A stretch of 64,000 nt of DNA from CAVYTF01 sp963708205. GTDB taxonomy: Bacteria; Bacteroidota; Bacteroidia; Chitinophagales; Chitinophagaceae. Location of the stretch: contig OY970196.1 in the NCBI GenBank assembly GCA_963708205.1, positions 2,108,001-2,172,000 of the forward strand, read 5' to 3'. Of this stretch, positions 9,013 to 17,198 are shown piece after piece (the first letter of the stretch is position 1; the number at the start of each line of letters is the position of its first letter). Below the pieces are notes generated by a model, which saw only the letters and a program-made list of their open reading frames with translations, was not told the origin of the DNA and ran no database searches. The position numbers and the translations under genes were made by a program.

Positions 9013-11556
9013 TTAAAACTTACTGCTTAGTTTTTTGTAGAACCATCGCTTGGCTATTTCGGCGCTTATTAAATAAGCGGTTATTATCAGCAGCATCCAT
9101 CCGTAAAATTGCAATGGCAGTTTTACAAAACCAAACAGTGTTGCCAGTGGCGTAAAGGGCAATGCCAGTACTGCTGCTATTATTAATACGGTTGCTATTA
9201 CCAAATATTTTCCAGGTAAGCTTTTTATAAATGGCAGGCGGGTGCGCACCACCAATACAATGAGCGTGGCACTGATAACGGACTCTGTAAACCAGCCTGT
9301 TTGAAATACGGGTTCGCCAGCATGCATTATCAGCAGCAATACGCCGAAGGTTAAGTAATCGAACACCGAACTTAACAACCCGAACACTATCATGAAACGT
9401 TGTATGAAGCGGATGTCCCAACGGTGCGGCTTGTCGGCGGAGATGGCATCTACACGGTCGGTGGCAATTGCCATTTCGGGGAAGTCGGTGAGCAGGTTGG
9501 TGAGCAATATCTGTTTGGGCAACAATGGAAGGAACGGCAAAAACAATGAAGCGCCTGCCATGCTGAACATATTGCCAAAGTTGGCGCTGGTTGCCATAAA
9601 AATATATTTCATGGTGTTGGCAAATGTTTTCCGCCCTGCTACAATGCCGGCACTTAGTACGTTTAAGTCCTGCGTTAATAAAACAATGTCGGCTGCTTCT
9701 TTGGCAACATCAACGGCGGTATCTACAGAGATGCCTACATCGGCGGTGTGCAAAGCGGGTGCATCATTAATGCCGTCGCCCATAAAGCCAACTACGTTGC
9801 CGCTCTTTTTTAATAAAGAGATGATGCGTTCTTTTTGGTTGGGTTCTACTTCGGCAAAAATATTTGTGCGTATCGCTTGTTGTATCAATGCAGCATCGTT
9901 CATGTCACGCAATTGTTTGCCCGTAAGTATTACAGCATTATCAAAACCTATTTGTTTGGCGAGGCTGTCGGCTACCAATGCATTATCGCCGGTAATTATT
10001 TTTAACTGTACGCCTAAGTTGCGCAGGTTGGTAATGGTTTGCAGTGCATCTTTTTTTGGCGGATCGAACAACGTGATGAAACCGAGGAAGGTCATGCTCT
10101 TTTCATCCTGCATGGTAAAATCTTTTTCATTATAACGATTGGAGTATGCAACGCCGAGTACACGGAAGCCTGCTGCGCTTAGTTTGTGATATTGGTCATC
10201 GATGTCTTTGCGTTCATCGCCGAGCGGTAATATTTTTCCGGCGGCTGTTTCGGCTTTATCGCAGATATCGAGTATAGAATTTAATGCGCCTTTTGTGATG
10301 GCGATATTTTCTTTTTCGCTTTTAACCTGTATGGTTAAACGCTTGCGGATAAAATCGTATGGTATCTCACATTGAACGGTGAATCCATTTGCATTGCCTT
10401 TATAACTGGTGCAAATGGCTTCATCAATCGGGTTGTGAAAACCTTGCTGCATAGATGCATTGACCCATGCGTATTGCAATGTTTTATCGGAATGATTGGC
10501 TTCTATATCCAATGCATCTTTGAGAGTAACTTTTCCTTCGGTGACTGTTCCTGTTTTATCAGAGCAGAGGATGTTCATGCTGCCGAAATTTTCTATGGAT
10601 GATAATCGTTTTACAATTACCTGTTGCTTTGCCATTGCTCTTGCGCCTGTTGCTAAATTGACGGTGATGATTGCAGGCAATAATTGCGGCGTTAAACCAA
10701 CTGCTAATGCGAGTGAAAATAAAAATGAATCGAGTGCAGGTTTGTGTAATAAAATATTAATAGCGAAAATCATGATTACAAGTACCAATGTAATTTCCAT
10801 CAGCATATATCCGAAATGTCGGATGCCTTTTTCAAAATCTGTTTCAGCTGCTTTGGTTCTTAATTGATCAGATATTTTTCCGAATTCTGTTTGTTTGCCT
10901 GTCTTAACTACGAGTGCTGTTGCTTTACCACTTATTACATGCGAACCCATGAACAATGCATTGCTTCGTTTTGCCAATGGTGCATCTGCTTCAACAATAC
11001 CTGCATTTTTTTCTACGGGAAACGTTTCGCCTGTGAAAGCAGCCTCATCAACAAATAATTCTTTTGAATCGAGTATCAAACTATCGCCGGGGATTACATC
11101 TCCGGCAGTTAAAATAACTACATCTCCGGGAACGGTATTTTCAACAGGCAATTCTGTGCCTTTGCCATCCCTAACCAAATGGCACCTTATCTGCACCATT
11201 TTCAATAATTCATTCACGGCATTGGCAGCACCTTTCTCCTGCCAAAAACCAAGGGCGCTGCTTATTAAGATGATAATGAGAATTATAATAGCATCTGAAA
11301 AATCTCCCAAAAACATAGAGAGCAATGCTGCGCCAATCAATAATAACGTAATCGGGCTTTTAAATTGGGATAAGAAAAGAATGATGAATGTTGATTTGGA
11401 GTTGGCTTTGAATGTGTTGTGGCCGTATTGTTTTAACCTCGTTTCTGCTGATGATTGCGATAAGCCTTTTTCTGTGCAGGAAAGAGAAGATAATATTTCT
11501 TCTTTTTTTAGACTCCAAAAGTTTTCTAATGAATTATTAATAGAAGAAAGCTGCAT
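9013..11556 (-). CDS. mgtA: Magnesium-translocating P-type ATPase (MgtA-like)
   Basis: P-type ATPase of the P3B class that imports Mg2+ through the inner membrane at the expense of ATP. The phosphorylation motif DKTGT has its Asp at residue 333. The actuator motif TGE lies in FTGETFPVEK, the hinge motif GDGINDAP is at about 593-600, and a C-terminal membrane bundle follows. At 847 residues it is slightly shorter than enterobacterial MgtA. The start at 11556 begins MQLSSINNSLENFW, a normal cytosolic N-tail. It is the last gene at the left end of the island and is transcribed alone. No shared regulatory pair was found upstream. Confidence 0.93.
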   Translation of the reverse strand: MQLSSINNSLENFWSLKKEEILSSLSCTEKGLSQSSAETRLKQYGHNTFKANSKSTFIILFLSQFKSPITLLLIGAALLSMFLGDFSDAIIILIIILISSALGFWQEKGAANAVNELLKMVQIRCHLVRDGKGTELPVENTVPGDVVILTAGDVIPGDSLILDSKELFVDEAAFTGETFPVEKNAGIVEADAPLAKRSNALFMGSHVISGKATALVVKTGKQTEFGKISDQLRTKAAETDFEKGIRHFGYMLMEITLVLVIMIFAINILLHKPALDSFLFSLALAVGLTPQLLPAIITVNLATGARAMAKQQVIVKRLSSIENFGSMNILCSDKTGTVTEGKVTLKDALDIEANHSDKTLQYAWVNASMQQGFHNPIDEAICTSYKGNANGFTVQCEIPYDFIRKRLTIQVKSEKENIAITKGALNSILDICDKAETAAGKILPLGDERKDIDDQYHKLSAAGFRVLGVAYSNRYNEKDFTMQDEKSMTFLGFITLFDPPKKDALQTITNLRNLGVQLKIITGDNALVADSLAKQIGFDNAVILTGKQLRDMNDAALIQQAIRTNIFAEVEPNQKERIISLLKKSGNVVGFMGDGINDAPALHTADVGISVDTAVDVAKEAADIVLLTQDLNVLSAGIVAGRKTFANTMKYIFMATSANFGNMFSMAGASLFLPFLPLLPKQILLTNLLTDFPEMAIATDRVDAISADKPHRWDIRFIQRFMIVFGLLSSVFDYLTFGVLLLIMHAGEPVFQTGWFTESVISATLIVLVVRTRLPFIKSLPGKYLVIATVLIIAAVLALPFTPLATLFGFVKLPLQFYGWMLLIITAYLISAEIAKRWFYKKLSSKF

Positions 11557-11752
11557 TACATTAATAAATTATTTTTTCAATAGTTGCTGACTTAAAAATA
11601 TCAACTTATAATCAAACAACAATGCTTGCCACTGTAACCTTTGCCTTCACTATTTCTATTGAGTTTCCCTACTGATTTTCTTAATGGGTCTTTGCGAGTG
11701 CAGCGAAGCAATCTGTGTTTATTTTTCGACATTCAATTTAGGGGAAGAAAAA

Positions 11753-12214
11753 TTACTTTATATCAGATGAGTATAGTTCAAAGCTTTCCTTTTTTGGTTT
11801 TAAAAGTTCTTCTTCCCAGTCAAGAGAAAAAATTTTCTTTAGAATTTCTACTTCATGAAGGAAATAAACAGGTTTTAAAACGAAGAGATTTGCTCCGTTT
11901 GAAAAACTTTCGTCTATATCTCTTTTAGCAGCAGAAGTGGAAAAAATAATAACAGGAACCTTTGAAAATTTAGGATTGCTTCTTATTTCCTGCAAACATT
12001 AATTACCGTTTTTGAATGGCATATGAATATCAAGAAAAATTATGTCGGGAAATTGTACGTCAACTTTTGAGAGGTATTTTATGAATTTATCACCATCCGC
12101 AATTGGTATAACTTCCGCATCTGTGAGCACCTCTTTCAATGCTTGCTGAAAAAGCTCATGATCATCCGGGTCATCATCAGCAAATAAAATTCTTATAGGC
12201 TTCATATTTACCAT
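11753..12214 (-). pseudogene. Response regulator receiver protein, interrupted by one in-frame stop
   Basis: A single-domain receiver of about 153 codons. The N-terminal part has the acidic pocket FADDDPDD (Asp13-15) and the phospho-acceptor Asp62 in FLDIHMP. An in-frame TAA at 11999-12001 (codon 72) interrupts it. The reading then continues in the same frame as CLQEIRSNPKFSKVPVIIFS and on to the conserved Lys in FVLKPV. Family members usually read NG-x-ECLxxIR here, so a GAA-to-TAA change is the simplest explanation. The shape (DDDPDDHELFQQAL, then IPIADGDKFIKYL) is of the Rcp1/CheY-like type often paired with hybrid kinases. A sequencing error cannot be excluded. Confidence 0.8.
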
Positions 12215-12698
12215 CTCAACGAGTTTAATGCAATTACATTAATAATCTTTTTGTTGCTTTTCCAGTTTAGCCAATTAAAAAATATAAATGTTAGTTCAAA
12301 CGGTACATAATTTAAAACAAATTATGCCTGTTATTTCTTCATCAGATCCCCAGCTCGCCGGTAATGACGTTGATTCGGTTGAATACTAACTGGTAATAAG
12401 TATGTAGAATTATCAAAAAAAGTATTTCTGTAAATAAAAATTATTGAGCTTAATCAAACGTGGAATTGATTCTCGTCATGCAAAAACAAAGTGTAGATAG
12501 GTTGATATAAGATAATTTATGATTATTATTATTTTGAACTGCCGGGACAAAAGAAAAGATTTGAGCTCAATTTATCCTCGAGCACAAAATTTATTGGAAA
12601 ATATTAAAGCATGATAAGCATCATAGTTGTTACTTATCTGCATCATCTCACCGGACAGGGCTTCACTTTATTTTTATGTTTCATTATTTAATTTTATT
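12215..12698. other. Intergenic region between the receiver pseudogene and the DUF308 gene
   Basis: About 480 bp without a convincing gene. It contains one of the seven paired FNR-like promoter modules (12414-12479). I see nothing else definite. Confidence 0.5.
12414..12479 (-). promoter_or_regulatory. Paired FNR-like operator plus -7-like element (module 1)
   Basis: On the minus strand, in order: ATGAC-N4-ATCAA (12466-12479), 8 bp, TTGAT-N4-CTCAA (12444-12457, one mismatch to the palindrome), 22 bp, and TTTTTTTG (12414-12421, one mismatch to TAnnTTTG). The spacing is identical to the other six modules. The direction points to the receiver pseudogene, about 200 bp away. The strong palindrome could instead serve the DUF308 gene at 12699, but no -7 element lies at the matching distance on that side. 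Confidence 0.55.
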
Positions 12699-13247
12699 AT
12701 GAAGTATCACCTTAATTTATTTTGGTTACTAATATTATCGGGAGTTTTTTTTATAACTATTGGAAGTATAGCATTAATAAATCCGGTTATATCTTTTATT
12801 CATTTTACTACTTATGCAGGAATTTGTATTTTAGTTAATGGCTTTTTTCTTCTGATTATTTACCTGACTAATACTTTTATAAAAGACCGAAAATGGATAA
12901 TGGTAGAAAGCCTTAATGATATTGTAATTGGTATTATTCTGGCTTTTAATCCTTTATTTACAATAATTACTTTCCCCTTTTTTGTGGGGTTTTGGCTTAT
13001 TATTAAAGGACTTACAAAATTGCTTGGGTCAATAGCGATTAGTAAGAATACCAGTAGATGGATGTATATTTTTATAGCTGGTCTTTGTTTGTTGGTTTTT
13101 GGTTTATTTATTGAATATTTTTCATTTCCGAAAGCAACACATATGATTGAAACTATCGGTGTCTTAGGTATAATAATTGGCTTTATTAATATTGTACTTG
13201 CTCTATCTCACAAGCACATTCAAGATGAGGTTAGTTTAATTTTTTAA
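12699..13247 (+). CDS. HdeD/DUF308 family membrane protein
   Basis: A multi-pass inner-membrane protein of about 182 residues with six hydrophobic segments arranged as repeated pairs. They include LLILSGVFFITIGSIALI, GIILAFNPLFTIITFPFFVG and the glycine-rich ends typical of HdeD-like proteins, which are linked to acid and general stress in other bacteria. I chose ATG at 12699 (MKYHLNLFW) because the upstream 24 codons begin with TTG and read as unlikely protein. The molecular role is unknown. It sits among stress genes. Confidence 0.75.
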   Translation: MKYHLNLFWLLILSGVFFITIGSIALINPVISFIHFTTYAGICILVNGFFLLIIYLTNTFIKDRKWIMVESLNDIVIGIILAFNPLFTIITFPFFVGFWLIIKGLTKLLGSIAISKNTSRWMYIFIAGLCLLVFGLFIEYFSFPKATHMIETIGVLGIIIGFINIVLALSHKHIQDEVSLIF

Positions 13248-13318
13248 TTGCTAATATAGCTTAAACTTTGCGTCAGCAAGCTTAAAAAGCTAAGCAATAA
13301 ACGAGAGTTAATTTAGCA

Positions 13319-13831
13319 TCAATCTCGTTTCCATTCTCCAAAAAATGGATTTCGTTCATGGAAAAAACCTGGTTCTTTATCTGTTTCAAAACTTCCTGTT
13401 TTAGCAGTTATGTGAATGCAAAAAATAATTCCTTGCATTTCTGATGATTCAGAATCAATAGAAGAAAATGGCCAATGTGGAGATAGTTTAAGCGTATTAT
13501 TTCCGATTACTGTCAATACACGTGAATGCAACATTTTTAACCCTTTTTGTCGTTTGTCCAGATCTGATAATTCTTCAAATTCTCCCCTGCAAATTACACT
13601 TCTCCAGTTAATCATGTTATGCATTTGCGTAACTTGAAAACAAACCGTATGATTTTCCCGCATCATTTTAAGTTTAGTTCCTTCATAGGTTCTTGCATAA
13701 ATACCATCGCCATCATATGCATAGCAAATGGGAACTATATATGGAACATTGTTATTGCAACATCCCAAATGCCCCACTAGTTGTTGTTTTAAAACATCTT
13801 CAATTTCTTCGGCTTTCAATTCACCATACAT
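13319..13831 (-). CDS. Pyridoxamine 5'-phosphate oxidase-like flavin-binding protein (copy 1)
   Basis: A 170-residue split-barrel protein of the PPOX/FMN-binding superfamily. Recognisable parts are the start LKAEEIEDVLKQQLVGHLGC, the strand YIVPICYAYDGDGIYARTYEGTKLKMMREN (a cofactor-contacting segment in this family), and VCFQVTQMHNMINWRSVICRGEFEEL. A paralogue lies at 24654-25139. Members of this branch often appear beside Usp and Hsp20 genes in stress clusters. It is the last gene of the string Usp-Usp-PPOX, 31 bp after the preceding gene. The real substrate is not known. Confidence 0.8.
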   Translation of the reverse strand: MYGELKAEEIEDVLKQQLVGHLGCCNNNVPYIVPICYAYDGDGIYARTYEGTKLKMMRENHTVCFQVTQMHNMINWRSVICRGEFEELSDLDKRQKGLKMLHSRVLTVIGNNTLKLSPHWPFSSIDSESSEMQGIIFCIHITAKTGSFETDKEPGFFHERNPFFGEWKRD

Positions 13832-13862
13832 ATTTTATTTTTAAAGGGGTCACTATTTTATA

Positions 13863-14678
13863 CTATAGTTCAGGAACTTTAAGAATAGGTTTTTCTGAAC
13901 CGGAAAGAATTGCTTTTCCTTCACTCTTATGAATTAAAATTTCGGGTAAGCTATAATGTCTATTCATTAAAATAATAAGATCATCATTATTTTTATGTGC
14001 ATACGATTTTATTCCTTCATCAATATTGTTTGCAATTACAATATCAATTGCAGGATGAAGTTCTTTTAATTCCTTCCTTAATAAATACATATTTATTTCG
14101 TCACTTGCTTTTTTCCGCAATTTAGATACATGCACTATTGTGAAACTTGCATCAAATATTTTTATTAAAAGGTTTAAAAATTGAATAGGCACTTCATAAA
14201 TATTTTTTAAATCAGAAGCAAGAATAATCTTTTTGACTGGTTTAAAACTTCCGTTAGAAGGAATTGCTAAAACAGGATATTTTAAGTTATTTAAAAAAAC
14301 AAAATCCTTTCGACCAAAAAGTAAGTGCTCTGTTTTATTCTCTTTGCTTGTTCCAATGACGACAAGAAAAGGTTTATTAAGATCACATTCTTTTTCGACG
14401 CCTTGGTAAACAGTACTTAAAATAGCTTTTGCAGTTATGTTTATTTTTCTAACACTTTTTTTAATTAACTCCTCTTTTATTTTATCAAGTTTTTTTTGAG
14501 CTGTCTGTACCATTTCTTCATATAAATATTCATCTATTGGCACCTCATAAGAAAGATCAAGTGGAACAATGTTGAGCAGCAATAAATTAGCTCCCATAAA
14601 AGTAGCTAAATCTGCTGCGTAGTTAACAGCATTAAGAGAGTTATCTGAAAAGTTTGTGGGCGCAATTATTGTTTGCAT
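13863..14678 (-). CDS. Universal stress protein, tandem UspA domains (copy 2)
   Basis: A 271-residue cytosolic protein with two UspA-type alpha/beta domains (about 1-145 and 146-271). It starts IIAPTNFSDNSLNAVNYAADLA, the normal first strand and helix. The nucleotide-binding region near residues 109-125 reads VVIGTSKENKTEHLLFG, close to the G-x2-G-x9-G-S/T pattern but degenerate. It lies 29 bp downstream of a second Usp gene of the same length and 31 bp upstream of a PPOX gene, so the three probably form one transcription unit driven from module 2. Confidence 0.85.
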   Translation of the reverse strand: MQTIIAPTNFSDNSLNAVNYAADLATFMGANLLLLNIVPLDLSYEVPIDEYLYEEMVQTAQKKLDKIKEELIKKSVRKINITAKAILSTVYQGVEKECDLNKPFLVVIGTSKENKTEHLLFGRKDFVFLNNLKYPVLAIPSNGSFKPVKKIILASDLKNIYEVPIQFLNLLIKIFDASFTIVHVSKLRKKASDEINMYLLRKELKELHPAIDIVIANNIDEGIKSYAHKNNDDLIILMNRHYSLPEILIHKSEGKAILSGSEKPILKVPEL

Positions 14679-14707
14679 AAAAAGGAATTTTGAAATAAAA
14701 AAAAATT

Positions 14708-15523
14708 TTATGTATGTGCTACAAATACAGGTATATCATGATCGCTTATCACGTCATTTATAAAACTTTTCTTAAGCAATCTTGAGAATGACGAACGTGA
14801 AAATGCACCGGATACCAACATTGCATTTTTTTCTTCAGAAGCCCAAATACTAAAATGTTTTTTGGGATTGAAATCAAGTTTTTCAATTTTTAGATTACTG
14901 AAATGCAGAGAAGCAAATTCTGAAATGGCTTTGATATCCGGTGTGAAATCAATTTTATCATCTGCGTACACCAAATAAGTTTCGAGATTGCAGAATTCAG
15001 GGAGTAAATAAACAAATTGCTTTATTGCGAATACAGAATTTTCACTTCCATCAAAACTTAGAATAATCTTTTCGATTTTTTCCATTTTTTCAGGAACAAG
15101 TAAAACCGGACATTCTGCATAATGCAAAATATTTTTCGTGATTGTATTGGGCTGATGGTCACTCAGCGTTTTGTAAAACAATTCACTGCTCATAACCATT
15201 AAATCTGCAAAGCGAGATTCTTTTTCCATTGCAGAAATAATAAAATCGTCATTAAAATGAATTTTATAATTGATGGTATTTTTAATGCACAATGTTTTAA
15301 AGTGTTGAATGCTTTTCTCCATGTTCAATTTTTCTTCTTCTATAAATCCTTTTAAAATGCTGTTCGGATTAAAGTCATCAGAATACCATATATACGCATA
15401 TTCAACGGAGCTAAGGAAAATTCCTGTTGCTTCAATAAGCGATTTTTCATTAATCAGTTTGATTACCTCTAATGCTCCTTCCGGAAAATTGTTTCCATCA
15501 CAAACCAGTAATATCTTTTTCAT
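14708..15523 (-). CDS. Universal stress protein, tandem UspA domains (copy 1)
   Basis: A 271-residue protein with two UspA-like halves. The first strand is KKILLVCDGNNFPEGALEVI; the second half starts near KIEKIILSFDGSENSVFAIKQF. A GAFSRSSFSRLLKKSF segment near the C-terminus resembles the phosphate-binding end of Usp domains. It is the first gene of the Usp-Usp-PPOX string. Upstream (15543-15608) is a textbook example of the paired FNR-like promoter module, so induction by that system is likely. Confidence 0.85.
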   Translation of the reverse strand: MKKILLVCDGNNFPEGALEVIKLINEKSLIEATGIFLSSVEYAYIWYSDDFNPNSILKGFIEEEKLNMEKSIQHFKTLCIKNTINYKIHFNDDFIISAMEKESRFADLMVMSSELFYKTLSDHQPNTITKNILHYAECPVLLVPEKMEKIEKIILSFDGSENSVFAIKQFVYLLPEFCNLETYLVYADDKIDFTPDIKAISEFASLHFSNLKIEKLDFNPKKHFSIWASEEKNAMLVSGAFSRSSFSRLLKKSFINDVISDHDIPVFVAHT

Positions 15524-15542
15524 GATAAATTATTTTATAGCA

Positions 15543-15608
15543 TAAAAATATTGTTCTATAATCTATGAACGAATGACTATGGTCAATTACAAAAATGATA
15601 GTCATCAA
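15543..15608 (-). promoter_or_regulatory. Paired FNR-like operator plus -7-like element (module 2, usp operon)
   Basis: On the minus strand: TTGAT-N4-ATCAT (15595-15608), 8 bp, TTGAC-N4-GTCAT (15573-15586), 22 bp, then TATTTTTA (15543-15550, one mismatch to TAnnTTTG). Both palindromes match WTGAY-N4-RTCAW fully. The -7 element is 20 bp from the Usp start codon. Confidence 0.8.
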
Positions 15609-15701
15609 TATTTATTCTCTTGGTTCTAAATAGAAATTTCAAAGCATCATTCTATTTAATGAAGTGTTGATTTTAAAACAATTTTCCTAAAAATAGTGCT
15701 T

Positions 15702-16369
15702 CTATTTTTTTTCAAGGGCTGCACCTCCAACAGATATTTTTAAAAAAAATGCATTGTTTGTAATTGGTGGAACTGCATCGAATTTATAATCACTATTATT
15801 TTTCCAGCTTTCGGCAAAAGATTGGTTATACCCTAAACTGATACCGAGTATCCAACCTAAATAATATTTGTCTTTCCATTTGTTTTTTGAAAGAAGGAAA
15901 TCATTGTTTAAAGCAAAACTCAGATGGGGACTGGTCTCGCTTTTTGTATTTAAAAGATCACCATCAATTTGATAGTCAGTTAAAACCAGAGAAGATATTC
16001 CTGCGCCGAGTGAAGGATAAATCCAATAACTTTTATCACTAAATATTGAGTAACCAAATTTAAGATTTACATCTTCATAAATTATTCCTGCGCGATTGTT
16101 TGTCCAGGAGTAAGTATTTTGCAAAGCTAAATTTCCTTCTGTTATGAAAAGCAGCTCGCCATCTTTATAATAAGCTTTACCACCAAATGAAAAAACTTAT
16201 TATCAAAGGCGCAACCACTTCCAGGAAAAAATGATTTTGCAACCCGATTGGCACTGGGAATCTTTTCATATCCTAATTGCAAAAATCCGGCAAAGCCGTC
16301 TATTTTTTGAGCCCGACAAATTACAAAGAAAAGAAGTGTAAGAATTGTTGTGTAAATTTTCTTTTTCAT
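15702..16369 (-). pseudogene. Outer-membrane beta-barrel-like protein, frameshifted
   Basis: The N-terminal part (from 16369) has a signal peptide (MKKKIYTTILTLLFFVICRAQ) and then barrel-like sequence DGFAGFLQLGYEKIPSANRV. At a run of six T on the coding strand (near 16190-16197) the frame is lost. In the shifted frame the protein continues SFGGKAYYKDGELLFITEGN into NTYSWTNNRAGIIYEDVNLKFGYSI and on to 15702. The combined ~220 residues look like a small outer-membrane protein. The break is a one-base indel in a homopolymer, so it could be a true pseudogene, slippage-type variation or a sequencing error. Module 3 lies upstream. Confidence 0.75.
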
Positions 16370-16389
16370 AAACTTGCTTTATTGTAGCT

Positions 16390-16455
16390 GCAAGCTATAA
16401 GAAGAAAGAAAAATTATTTATGACTATTATATTGTGTAAAAATGATTATTGTCAT
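16390..16455 (-). promoter_or_regulatory. Paired FNR-like operator (module 3, outer-membrane gene)
   Basis: On the minus strand: ATGAC-N4-ATCAT (16442-16455, full match), 8 bp, AATAT-N4-GTCAT (16420-16433, right half only), 22 bp, then TAGCTTGC (16390-16397, a weak -7 match). The spacing is that of the other modules, although the proximal site and the -7 element are the weakest of the set. Confidence 0.6.
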
Positions 16456-16487
16456 ATAATACGAAAGCAAATTCTTGTAGAAATGTT

Positions 16488-17177
16488 TTATCCAACCTTC
16501 GTTCCGAACAAATGACCAACCAAGGCAGACATAAACATTGCAAATGTTCCCCAAAAGCAAATTCTGAAAATTGATTTTCTTATTGAAGTGCCTCCAGTTT
16601 TTGCAGCAATTACACCCGAAATAGCTAAAAAAATAATAGAACAACCGTATTGATAAAATATCATTTCTTTAAGTGGAGCGAAAAACGACACAGCCAAAGG
16701 CAAAGCACCTCCGCTAATAAATGCACATGCAGAAGCAACAGCAGCCTGAAAGGGTTTTGGTTCAGTTATTTCATTAATGCCAAGTTCATCTTTTGCATGT
16801 GCTTCTAAAGCATTTTTATTAGAAAGTTGAACAGCTACCTGCATGGCAAGATTTTTATCTAATCCTCGCCGCTCATATATTTTCGCCAATTCATTTAATT
16901 CAATATCAGGCATTACATTTAATTCCTTTTGTTCTCTTGCCAGATCTGATTTCTCAATATCAGATTGAGAACTTACAGAAACATATTCGCCCGAAGCCAT
17001 AGATAAAGCACCGGCAACCAACCCCGCAAGTGCTGCCAATACAATTGGATTTTTTGTAGTGCTGGCTGCTGCAACTCCAATTGCAATACTTGTTGTTGAA
17101 AGAATGCCGTCATTAGCACCTAAGACTGCAGCACGCAGCCATCCGCTTCTGTTTATATAATGCTTTTCTAATTCCAC
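16488..17177 (-). CDS. VIT1/CCC1 family Fe2+/Mn2+ transporter
   Basis: A 229-residue membrane protein of the vacuolar iron transporter family. The N-terminus LEKHYINRSGWLRAAVLGANDGILSTTSIAIGVAAAS holds the first helix with the conserved Asp and Gly. Then come SGEYVSVSSQSDIEKSDLAREQKEL, a cytosolic metal-binding region rich in Glu (MPDIELNELAKIYERRGL), and three hydrophobic helices at the C-terminus. It probably moves ferrous iron or manganese out of the cytosol. It lies 21 bp downstream of the phosphoketolase gene, so it likely belongs to the ack-xfp unit. Confidence 0.88.
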   Translation of the reverse strand: MELEKHYINRSGWLRAAVLGANDGILSTTSIAIGVAAASTTKNPIVLAALAGLVAGALSMASGEYVSVSSQSDIEKSDLAREQKELNVMPDIELNELAKIYERRGLDKNLAMQVAVQLSNKNALEAHAKDELGINEITEPKPFQAAVASACAFISGGALPLAVSFFAPLKEMIFYQYGCSIIFLAISGVIAAKTGGTSIRKSIFRICFWGTFAMFMSALVGHLFGTKVG

Positions 17178-17198
17178 TTTAAGAATTTATCTAAAGAA

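Noticed and set aside
9392..10135. Long open frame (247 codons) on the plus strand inside mgtA
   Set aside because: It is a mirror frame of a well-conserved P-type ATPase on the minus strand; its translation has no domain character.
10895..11590. Open frame of 231 codons on the plus strand over the start of mgtA
   Set aside because: Antisense shadow of mgtA with low-complexity composition and no recognisable motif.
12466..12479. Assignment of module 1 to the plus-strand DUF308 gene
   Set aside because: The element at the required 22-bp distance exists only on the minus-strand side; on the plus side 12502-12509 does not resemble TAnnTTTG. Kept as minus-strand with reduced confidence.
12627..12698. 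TTG start that would lengthen the DUF308 protein by 24 codons
   Set aside because: The extension does not look like protein and the ATG at 12699 directly precedes the first membrane helix.
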